Assembly: GCA_963556495.2 (NCBI GenBank)
Contig: OY747704.1
Span: 36,279,501-36,343,500 of the forward strand
Direction: 5' to 3'
Source: Valencia hispanica
Taxonomy: Eukaryota; Chordata; Actinopteri; Cyprinodontiformes; Valenciidae
Length of the DNA stretch: 64,000 nt
Shown here: positions 24,380 to 33,939 of the stretch, piece by piece
Position numbering within the stretch: the first letter of the stretch is position 1
Layout of the letters: each line of letters opens with the position of its first letter
Notes under the pieces: model-generated
Seen by the model: only the letters and a program-made list of their open reading frames with translations
Told to the model about the DNA's origin: nothing
Database searches by the model: none
Position numbers and translations under genes: made by a program

Positions 24380-26130
24380 ATTTTAGCCGGGGACACCAGG
24401 GACATGTCCCGACCACTTTTCTAAACCTGATGAATTTCTTACCAGCGCAGATCTAACATCCACTTGTACTCCCAGCACAATTTCCACATAACCAGTATCT
24501 GAACGGACTATTATTTAAATGACTCCATTGCACTTTCTCATACAGTCATGGTTTCTTTCTGCGCAGATGCTGCAGCATTCTTTGCAGTGGATACATCAAG
24601 GTTTTAGTCCGTATGCAAACATGTTCAGGGCAGAGTCCTGCATTGCCGCTGGTACCCATTTCAAGATGGAAAAATACATCAATTACACTTCATGGGTCTG
24701 GCTAAAGTTTCTTTACTGCAGGTTTAAAATATTAATTTAATTTAATTAAATTTGTTTGTTTACGACTCCAAAAGAGAATGGTGTTGATATATTGTGTTTG
24801 TGGAGAGAACATGGCAGAATATTCCCCCCAGGTTTGCGCTGACAGAAGAATGTTCCCGCTATCTAGGCATCCTGCACTGCCAGAGAGAGATTTATCTGCG
24901 ACTGAATTTGTGATTCAGGAACGGAGAGCGCAGATAAAGTCAGGGACTGTGGACAATATTTTGTTTCTGCACAGTAATCTCTGCATTAAATTAATTTCAG
25001 ATGTATATGTTTCAAATAATTAAAAGGGACATGATTCATTGTAATATAGGCTAATTTACAATCCTTTGGGGATTGTGTTATTTTCTGTCTTTGATCGGTT
25101 TTTTAAAACTGTAGCCTAATAGAAAAATGTAAAGGCCATTGTTAGCAGGGCTCCTTACTGTGTGGCAGGAAAATCGAGTGAGAAAATGAAGCATGACATC
25201 ACATAAAAGTTCACTTTCTGACGGGCGGCTCAACCACTCCACTACTCCATCAGGTAGAGAGTGCATTCACAAAAAGGAATAGGAATACCATCTGAGGTGT
25301 TTGTGTGATGAGCTTTTGCCGTCAGTTTATTATGACGCAACCTCTATTTATCAGTCAGTACAATAATCAGAAACACCTGTGGACACGCAAACTAACAGCC
25401 TTCATTGTGAAAGTTTACAATTTACGCCACTGACCACTTGATGCAGATGCATAGTCATTTTCAACTTTAAGCACAGAGTTTAGGAAACTGAATCAATCAA
25501 AAAAGATTCTTATGAGAGCATCTAAGCATCATCATCTCAGACCTGGAAACCGTACTCAATGCAACACTATTTCCTCCTGCTGAGGCAATAAGAAAGTTGA
25601 GAAAGAAGTGGCGCTTGGTATTCCATTGTGCGAGCAGAGCGGATTCAGCCTCTCTTATGCACAAGCAGGTGCGTAATTCACGTCCATAGACCATGAGAAA
25701 GTTGTGAGACTGCAGGTAAAATGTTCATATTTAGTAAATGTTTTAATCTGCTCCATGTGTGATGGCAAGATGGAGATTCTTTGTTCAGATTGTTCAGGCT
25801 GAATATTAACTAAAATGAATGAGGAATTAAATAATGAATATGTTTCAGATTTTTTTCAAAATCAAAGACAGAAAATAAAGGGATCCCTGATTAAATGTAA
25901 ATTATAGTAGAATTAATAATTTCTCTTTTATTGCTTTGGAATATTCCATCCGCGGGTACCCGCCCTGTTGCAGGACTCTGAACTGTTAAAGTTTCGACAA
26001 GGGTTGTAAAGGGAACCAGTTTTATTACTGCGCATATAGCCTATAGCCGACGGCTGAATAATTGTAGGCTATATGAATAATCAATAATTGTCCCTAGAAG
26101 TTATAAAAACAAACTGACGCCCTTGTCCAG
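24380..26130. repeat. Composite unclassified repeat, copy 2
   Basis: Ordered similarity islands match 10300-11970: the block at about 25465-25560, 'gcaggactctga' at 25970 and the 'ataattgtccc ... acgcccttg' end at about 26080-26125. The flank 'ggggacaccagggacatgtcc' at 24392 parallels 'ggggacatgtccc' at 11943. The interior differs in length, so one or both copies are rearranged. No transposase is visible. Confidence 0.4.
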
Positions 26131-26566
26131 AAGAGACAGGTACATATTGATACATATTCAAAAGCAGTTTTGCTATAATTATGAATAATTCAAACTCTAT
26201 TTAGTGAGTCTGACAAAGAAATTAAATAACCGTGTTTCACCTGAAACTAATAATTTGTTACGATAATCATAAAGAAGAATTTTAATGAAGTAAGTCTTAG
26301 ACTACTTGCTTGTTGTTTGCCTTGAATGTTTTCCTACAATATGATTTTATTTTTCCGATACAAGTCTCAGGCCTTATAAATAAGTACGTCTGGATTATTT
26401 TTAGTTTTAAAACTGATTTACCATATTTACATTATGTAGGCTAATGTTTATTTTTCAGTTCACTACTAAAATCACTACACGTTAATATTAATATGGTCAT
26501 TTATATCATTTTGTAATTTTTTTTTTTTTTTTAAGAAGCCACTATTAAGTTATTTCTAATCCTTAC

Positions 26567-26783
26567 CAATCTGTGTTTCCCTGACGTCACTTCTCTCGCT
26601 GTCACTTCTCCCGCTAGCTTCTCTGACCCGCTTTCTTCTATCCATCTCACTCGTTTTGTACGGCTGGTATCTGTACGGTTCCATGCCTCTAGAAGCACCA
26701 GAACCTGCTGCATTTTCCACCTCTAAAACCATCTCAAGGCTAAAACTGGAGGAAGAATCTTCCGAGCCTGCAAATATGAGCAC
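26567..26783 (-). pseudogene. Possible N-terminal exon of a TE-associated protein (P2RX7-like type)
   Basis: The minus-strand frame from 26783 contains MEPYRYQPY (Met at 26681), followed by an Arg/Ser/Glu-rich stretch. It runs into 'attg|gtaagg', a good splice donor at 26566-26565. Proteins starting with an EPY-type peptide and acidic or serine-rich stretches, with a cysteine-rich P2RX7-like domain encoded by the next exon, are multicopy in teleosts. The cysteine exon itself was not found, so this rests on a short motif and one splice site. The plus-strand frame at 26656-26844 is its shadow. Confidence 0.35.
26582..26589. promoter_or_regulatory. CRE palindrome TGACGTCA
   Basis: A perfect palindromic cAMP-response-element core just inside the 3' end of the exon candidate. 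Chance occurrence is possible; function is not shown. Confidence 0.4.
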
Positions 26784-26841
26784 CTCCCTCAGGCCTGACT
26801 GTGGTAGTTTTCAGACTGTCCAGCCTGAGCGGTTCTGTTGC

Positions 26842-26849
26842 TGACGTCA
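26842..26849. promoter_or_regulatory. CRE palindrome TGACGTCA, upstream of the minus-strand exon candidate
   Basis: A second perfect TGACGTCA, 59 bp upstream of the minus-strand frame opening at 26783. A promoter for that frame is a reasonable but unproven reading. A related 'tgacgtta' precedes the THAP segment at 23884. Confidence 0.4.
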
Positions 26850-27512
26850 CATGGAGACGTAGCTTTGAAGCCGTGGTTAAGCTAACATTTTTGAAACTCT
26901 AATTATCGTAAAATCAAGTCTGTTCGGCTCATAAATTTACACAACCACATACTTTGACAAGATGCATTATGTCATAATACATTTACATTAAATCAGCTTG
27001 GTGTCATGAGATCTTTAAATATAATGACTTTCATAATTTTGTGAAGGTTTTAAAATTCCCATTTTAAGAATTAGCATGTTGAAAGAATGTTAAAATGAAC
27101 ATTGTGGCTTGCCATTAGTGGTCTGTGTCTTGGTTTGTTTAAGTAATAAATGATAGTTTATTGAGTGTAAGTGAAATCTGTTGTTTTTTCACATCCCTAT
27201 ATGAAACTTTTAACATAAGTGTAGTAAGAATTGAGCAGCTCCAGTATCTGGATTTCAAAAGTTTTGTCTAAGCAGTCATATATCCATTTTTGCTATTTTT
27301 TCTGCTTGATCTCATTTCAAAAAAGTTTTTGTGGGTATGACTTTGATTAAATTATACTCCTAGGGACAGAATCTAAGGTTGTCTTTCAAACTGTTTCGGC
27401 ACGCAATTGGACAGCACTAGGACCAATCAGAGCAACGAATATTGATAGCGACGGAAATCAGTCAAAGGATCAGTCAAAGGTAGTCCACCATACACCGTCG
27501 AAGAAAAAGATT

Positions 27513-28051
27513 ATGGCGTCCAACAACAACATCAACATTAACAACTTCTGTCGCTTTTGTCAGAAAACATGAAAACAAACAAAAATGGCAGGCAGTATAG
27601 AGTGTTTTTAAGAGAGAGGGGGAAATCCCCAATATATACACACTTTAACGTCTCAAGACAGGAAAATGTTTACAGAGAAGCTTAAAATCTGCATTGATGA
27701 CAAAATCGAGATTATTCAAAGCCCATATGAGATCTGGGATGATCAAAAACGTTGGTCCGATTTGCCGGTATCTTGGCCACAAATCTGCTAGGGAGACATT
27801 TATTCCTACCTAATACAAAGCCCTGGACCATTTACTCATGACAAATAAAGGGTTTCAAAAGTCTGGAGGCCTACGGTTACTTTATTTCAGAAAAAGTTGG
27901 GTCACTCTTCTATGAAACAGAAAACTGTGGTCCTCCTTAAAGCAGAGGTCAGACCAGGCCAAGAAGAGTCTCAGCCTGATTCACATCTCCCTTGGGTGAT
28001 CGTTAAAGAGAACGGCAAAATCCTCACGGCTCACTGCGACTGCAAAGCTGG
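27513..28051 (+). pseudogene. SWIM-type zinc-binding exon, TE-associated, degraded
   Basis: ATG 27513 opens MASNNNI, then FCRFCQ (a Cys pair). After stops, recognisable blocks are SPYEIWDDQKRWSDLP (27720-27767), SPGPFTHDK (27820-27847) and, after a frameshift, SLEAYGYF. The last block, in a further frame, is LLKAEVRP to WVIVKENGKILTAHCDCKAG, ending at 28051. The CxC before AG is the first half of a SWIM zinc motif (CxCx(n)CxH). The exon stops at 'gctgg|gtaaat', a canonical donor position in this family, after which relatives continue with the CSH half. Multicopy fish proteins with this layout often carry a YqaJ-type nuclease domain downstream. No further exon was found. At least two stops and two frameshifts make it non-coding. 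Confidence 0.6.
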
Positions 28052-28059
28052 GTAAATCT

Positions 28060-30106
28060 TCATTGATCAGTGTCCTTATTTATTTTTGGAAATGTAGTCG
28101 CTGTTGTACAATTTTAGTAGTACAGTAACATGATCATTTTAACTTAGCAATACCGTCCCTTGAGCAATATAAAACAAGGAGCTTCAGCTGACTCTAACCT
28201 AGTCTTGTTAACAACAGTCTTCTCCTCAGCCCAGAAATATGCTAGGTCTGGCATAGTTTCTTACTCTTATCTTCACTTTCTTATTTTTAAGGAGCGAGAG
28301 CAATGAAAGAAAAGATGGCTGGAGGTATAAGCCTGTTATAAAGTGCAAGAACTTACAAGAATTCCAACAAGAACCCAATCTAGCTTTAATTGGCGAACAA
28401 TAACCCTGTGTATACCAGCCAGTTAAATTTGAGCCAGCTCGCACTTGATTGTCTTTATGAGCTCACACGATGCCCTGAGTGCTTCATGGTTTGATGATCA
28501 TCTTTAATTTCTTTCTTTCTCTCTATCCTTCAAATTTCTTTCTCCAATAAGCTCTTTCTTTCTTTTTCGACCAATTGAATGGTCTTTCTATTTCCCGTCT
28601 TTCTGTTCTTTTGTTTCTTTCTGTAAATTAAGCAGGCAATAAGCCATGACAAGAGGCCAAAGGGAATTGTGGGTATTGGAGTTCATTAAGGGCCACAATC
28701 TGATAGAGGTAGAAAATTATCCTGCCAGACAGTTTTTTTTTTCTTCTCTTCTCTTTCTTTTCATTTGTTAACAAATGCATTTTGTATTTGGGGCAAATCT
28801 TGGTTTTATTTTTCACATTGTTGGCTCCGGTTGAGTGTCTGTATTAATTTGAAAAGGATCATAGCAGTCATTATTTTCTATATCAATCATGCCTTCAAGG
28901 GACCATTATTTGTCACAGAGCAAATGTGAAAGGGTGTTTAAAATCTGCCAATTTTTAAACATTTTTTCATGTTGTACAGACAGTGGATGTAATTGCCATA
29001 ATTAATGTCAATGAACGTAAATTACACTACTCCAAAGGAAGAAAAATGCATTTTGAACAATATTAACCTTTCAAAATTGGGAATGATTACAGCTTACTTC
29101 AATACAGTATTTGAAATCCATTTATTTGAAATTAAATTGAGCTGTTTGAGCTGTAGAGAGGTTTTGATGATGAAATAAACCCAGAGGACTAAATCATAAT
29201 AATGTAACGGCATATAACACGATTGTCAGTAAATAAAACACGGCCAAAAAATATTTAATTTGGAAGAACTTGTAAAGTGGAACTTGTGAAGCAATAAGGA
29301 GATAAAATGCTTTAATAAAAATAAAATGCTTACTTATCTGGCTATGCTTATGAGCATTGTGCTAAGAGAGCTCAGTTCAATTACACAATTTGTCACCCCT
29401 CTGTGTTTCACAGTTCAAAATGTATTACTTAAAAGAAAATCTGTAAAATTCTTTTTTTTTTACATATTTTAGATGGATTGACATTTTTTTTTTTATACAT
29501 GTCAGGCTCACACAAAGTCTGAACTGAAAAGCAAGCTGTTTGTATATTTGTATATTATTAAAATTACAACAGTGCCAGATGGAGTATGAACCCCACTCTG
29601 AGGTGAATGCACTGTTCTCATCTTTTGCATCCCAATTGCAATTCCTTTCTCTGGCTCCGGATGTTCTGACTTTCGCTGTCTATGATGTGTACAGTATGAA
29701 AGGCAGCATTGTTCTGGGAATATGCTGTATTTAAAGCATGGTACTTTTAGTATATTTAATGGTTGGGATTAGAAACATGACACAAAAGAGATTTTATACA
29801 TGTGAAAACAATGGTGGTCTTCCTGCTTTCTATGTGACAAATTATCTGGTGATGCACATAATACAAAAGTATCATATATGAACATCAGAATTTTAATTAT
29901 TGTACTGACTGTGGGAGAGTGCATGCAAGTCACATCTGGTAATATGCCTATAATTATGTTTTAAAAACTGCTAAACGAAATCATGAAGAACATCTAATAC
30001 TGCTTCATCAATGCTCGACTTAAAATGAAAATGGAAATTTTTTTTGTTTATGCATGGATGAGAAAGAGTTTTGCTGATGTGCGCACAGCACTGTGGCTCT
30101 TCTCCT
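28060..30106. other. No gene seen: 2 kb without recognisable repeat
   Basis: Contains a TTTC-rich tract at about 28500-28625 and several A/T-rich motifs such as 'ataattaatg'. No open frame above 77 codons and no TE signature were noted, which makes this one of the least repetitive stretches of the window. Confidence 0.45.
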
Positions 30107-30110
30107 TTAA

Positions 30111-30685
30111 CGGGGGGATATTATGCTTTTTCTAGGCACTTATCAGCCTTCTATAGCACACTCCAATGAAACTGTCACCTTAAGTCTTTTAAAAGTCCGT
30201 CATATATCCAAATCCACCTTAAAGAAATTTACTTGGACGCCTTGATTTTCACCTGTGCCTCTCTAAGACCCGCCTACTCTTTCTGACACTCTCCCTTCAG
30301 TTCGTCACATACCGTGCATCATTGCAGCATGCACAGAGTCGGAAAAAAAATCCCACAAAAGACGCGCAGCTGCAGCTGGTGTGTTATAATTACTGCACCT
30401 GGGACTCAGCTGTAGTTGTGAGGGGTGGGGGAGGGGTAGGGGAGCTCTGCAGGGGCGAGGCTCTCGGCTGAGTACATAAGGTCGGAGGAGGAGATGGGTG
30501 GAAAAGGCGGGGATAGGTGGGAGCATGTGTTTCTGCAACCTCGAGAACTACCAGCAGAGACTCAAAGATTACTCTAACATGAGTGAATGGGTCAGAGCAA
30601 CACTTCAGGCATGTTTTTAATGAGGGAAAGACAGGTTCTCAGGATATTAAGCTTCAGAAAGTCAATTTTGCATAATACCCCCCCT
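30111..30685. mobile_element. TTAA-flanked MITE (Kolobok/piggyBac-type target), 575 bp
   Basis: The left end 'cggggggatattatgc' (30111) is the inverted counterpart of the right end 'gcataataccccccct' (ending 30685), differing at two of 16 positions. Both are directly bordered by TTAA (30107-30110 and 30686-30689). A TTAA duplication is made by piggyBac and Kolobok superfamilies. The interior is GC-rich with no transposase, so the element is non-autonomous. Confidence 0.82.
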
Positions 30686-30689
30686 TTAA

Positions 30690-32419
30690 GAATATGGTCT
30701 TTATATGTGTTACTGTGATGTGGTTTACCACTAGAACTCTTATTTCTTTATGTGAGCACAGATAGACATCTGACTTTTTTTCTTATATTATTTTTTTTTT
30801 CATCTTTTGGTTTCCCCTCTCTATTACTTTAAATATTGAACATTGCCATACGCAGAAATAATGATATTTGTCTAGTAATGCTTAATTATACACATCTTAC
30901 TTTTGCTTATTGTCAGCCTTTTTGACTCATCTTAGACTTCCCATTGCTTACAACAACATGTTGCTGCATTTCTGATACACTTGTGAAGTTTCTGCAGATT
31001 TTCTCTCACCATTTGCTTAGATGAACCCACAGGAAAGCACACTAACTTCAGTCAACTCATAACATATAATCGTACAAAAATACACTCATGATTATACAAG
31101 GGATGATTGATTTAAAATCTTTGATTTTGAGAGGATTCATTCAAACAGACAACCAAGAAATGGTTTACATTTAAGTCTTTGTCTGTGAATGTGCAGTCTT
31201 TGGAAAAGTATTATTAGTACTTTTACTTACAAAGAACATGTTAAAATTAAAAAATTGCTTTAAACTTAAATTTCTGAATTTTGAATGATTTTGGGCTTAA
31301 CCACACGCATACACACATGCGGACAGACAAGCTTTGCAGGAACACAGACAAAATCAGATTTTGTATAGCGAGTTTTTTTATTATCCACACAGTAAATTGC
31401 TTTTCTGATGGTGTGGAAAACATTGACACAACTTGCCTATTGTCTCCATTATTTCAGAGAGACCCGTAATCAGAGTTTCATTAACATTCATTCAACTCAT
31501 TGTGTGCTCAGCTACTTGATTGTGTGTGTGTGTGAATGTTTACATGTATTTAAATGAGGTGCAAGGCTTCTGAATGTGCCACAAAGATGGAGAGGTTGCA
31601 GGTGCTCTTGTGTGTGGTTTATTGTTCTCAATGTCTGTGTTGGCTTGAGCCTATTTGTGTTAATATATTATGGGTTCTGTGTGCATGTGTATTCTTCTTT
31701 GTCTGTATTTAAATTAGGTAAATGAGCGGATGTGGAAATGACATACTGTAGTCAAGGAATAAATACACTCAACAAGATAAAGGCTGACATGGACTGATAG
31801 CCAATGCTTTGATAGCTGTCAAAAACTGAGATACACAGGTGGGACAGATTAATCTTAATCTGATGTAGACCTACATCCCCATTTAAGACTAATATATGAA
31901 TGTTACAGGTCATGGTTCAGTTTATTTTCTTCAATGCCCAGACAATTGTAGCATGTCTTGTACAAACAATGGAGCAGTATTTCAGTCAAAACTTGTTTTT
32001 TAAATAAAATGCAGGTCAATAAGCATTTACTTTATTTTTTATTGTTGTGTACTAACTGAATCAATAATAGAGTGACAAAGAGGTTTTCCTTTTTTTGTGA
32101 TCTGTGACAAAATGCAGAAGGATCATATTTCATCTATGTGGATCGGGATAGTCTTTGAGAGGTTTTCTTTTTCTTTTTGTTGGCGCAGCTCAGACCGCCA
32201 AAGCTACGGTGGCCCAGTTTTATTGTTTCTAATCGTTGAATCAGCAGCATTCACTAACCTAGTATCAGCATGTCATTAGTGTAAATATCTCATTGCTCAG
32301 TATTTCTTTACTTGTTTTTGAGAGCGTTAAAAATTACATTTTGCCCTGTGTTGAAAGAAAAAATAAGTTAATTATTAAAGTTAAGGTAATTGAATTAGTA
32401 TGTAGAACTGTCTATGTAA
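30690..32419. other. No gene seen
   Basis: AT-rich sequence with a short GT run at 31522-31534 and no domain-bearing frame. Confidence 0.45.
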
Positions 32420-32427
32420 TAAACAAT

Positions 32428-33301
32428 CATCGGCGGCTGGTGAAAAATATTCTTGGTGGGGCTGTGCTTTTTTTTCTTTTTTTAAAATCAAACTTGTGCT
32501 TTCTGAGCTTTGTGCACAACTCCACTATTTCCTGAACTAAGTACAGCTCTTTTATTTCCTGTATTACATCATAGGACAAACTGATTAATCCAGGTGTGTC
32601 TGACCATTGTTGTTGTGACTACTGAGGTCAGACACACCTGGATTGATCAGTTTGTCCAATACAGACAGGAAATAAAAGGGCTGTACTTAGTTCAGGAAGT
32701 AGTGGAGCTATGCATATTGCTTATCAAGTCATTATCAATAATCATCCCAAAACAATTGAACATAAATGGCTGGATACCAGTACTATGTGAAATACTGATT
32801 ATTTTAATGCCAATATTAACAACTTGAGGCATTCTTATTCTAAACATAAATACTATATTGCACAAACAAGTTTAGAACCAGGTTTACCAAAAAATCTTAC
32901 ACACAAAGCTTACAGCAGCTCTCCCTTGTGGCAGAGAATTTACACTGCCAATTTCACACCAGCCTTGGGGCGATTTCTCTATCGGCCTTCATGCAGCCGA
33001 ATCAACGACGCTGATTGGATAAATTCCTGTTGCTATGTGTGAATTTCTTGTCAGTAATTGGCTGGCTGCTTATCTGCTTGGGCGATCTTGCTGTCACCCC
33101 AGCTGCTACGCAGCGGAAGCTTTTTCTCCGAAAATGATATATATTTTTATACATGATACTTTGTTATGAATTTAAACTCACAATTAACTTAGAATATGTG
33201 ATTATTGTTAATTAAAAAAAGAAAAGAAAAATCAAAAACACTTGGGAAACACTGGGGGGGGGGGGGCCGCCCTATCGCCCTCCATTGGCCAGCCGCCACT
33301 G
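32428..33301. mobile_element. hAT-type MITE, 874 bp, with 8-bp target duplication
   Basis: The ends are 'catcggcggctgg' (32428) and, inverted, 'cagtggcggctgg' (33301 inward), matching at 11 of 13 positions. The flanks carry the identical octamer TAAACAAT (32420-32427 and 33302-33309), the 8-bp target duplication expected of hAT. No transposase frame is present. The interior holds a long hairpin (32520-32707) and a 13-base G run at 33254-33266 close to the right end. Frames at 32594-32827 and 32824-33042 are incidental. Confidence 0.92.
32520..32707. repeat. Long hairpin inside the hAT MITE
   Basis: Arm 32520-32605 is the reverse complement of 32626-32707 with a few substitutions and one short indel, leaving a 20-nt loop. 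Shared strings include 'ggtcagacacacctgg' and its complement. A transcript across it would fold into a stem of about 80 bp. Confidence 0.9.
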
Positions 33302-33714
33302 TAAACAATAATGACTAATTATTGAAAACTGTCATATTTCTGCTTGGTATTTTCAGGCTTGTGGATAACAATGCATTTATATATCAAAAATGTAATGATG
33401 TTAAAGTCTGTACCTTAAATTTGAGTTCATAAAGTAAATATTTATATGGCCATTTATCCAATAAAGAGAAGGAATTTAGGAAAAACATTGATATAAAGAA
33501 GAAGTCAGAATTATTGTAAGAGTAGTATCTTAGAGACCTAAAATCTGGCGCACATAGAGGAATTTAATAGCCTCTGTATTAAGCCCTGTCTGCCTGTAAC
33601 TCACTACAGTGGAGAAAGACGTCATGTGACAAAAACCTGTACTTAAAACACTACAAATCTTGAGCAATCATTAGCACTCATCAGGCAATGTCTATGGGCA
33701 ACTGACTGCACTCA

Positions 33715-33936
33715 GACCAAAGGGGGCTGAATAATTACGCACACCCCACTTTTCAGTTATTTATTTGCAAAAAATGTTTGGAATCATGTATGATTTTCGT
33801 TCCACTTCTCACGTGTACACCACTTTGTATTGGTCTTTCACGTGGAATTCCATTAAAATTGATTCATGTTTGTGGCTGTAATGTGACAAAATGTGGAAAA
33901 GTTCAAGGAGGCCGAATACTTTTGCAAGCCACTGTA
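33715..33936 (+). mobile_element. Tc1-like element, right terminal inverted repeat only
   Basis: Runs from 'gggggctgaataatta' to 'gaatacttttgcaagccactg' followed by TA (33935-33936). This is the long TIR of a Tc1-like family widespread in fish, ending ACTG/TA as expected. No left arm or transposase is present nearby, so it is a truncated or solo end. Confidence 0.7.
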
Positions 33937-33939
33937 GCA

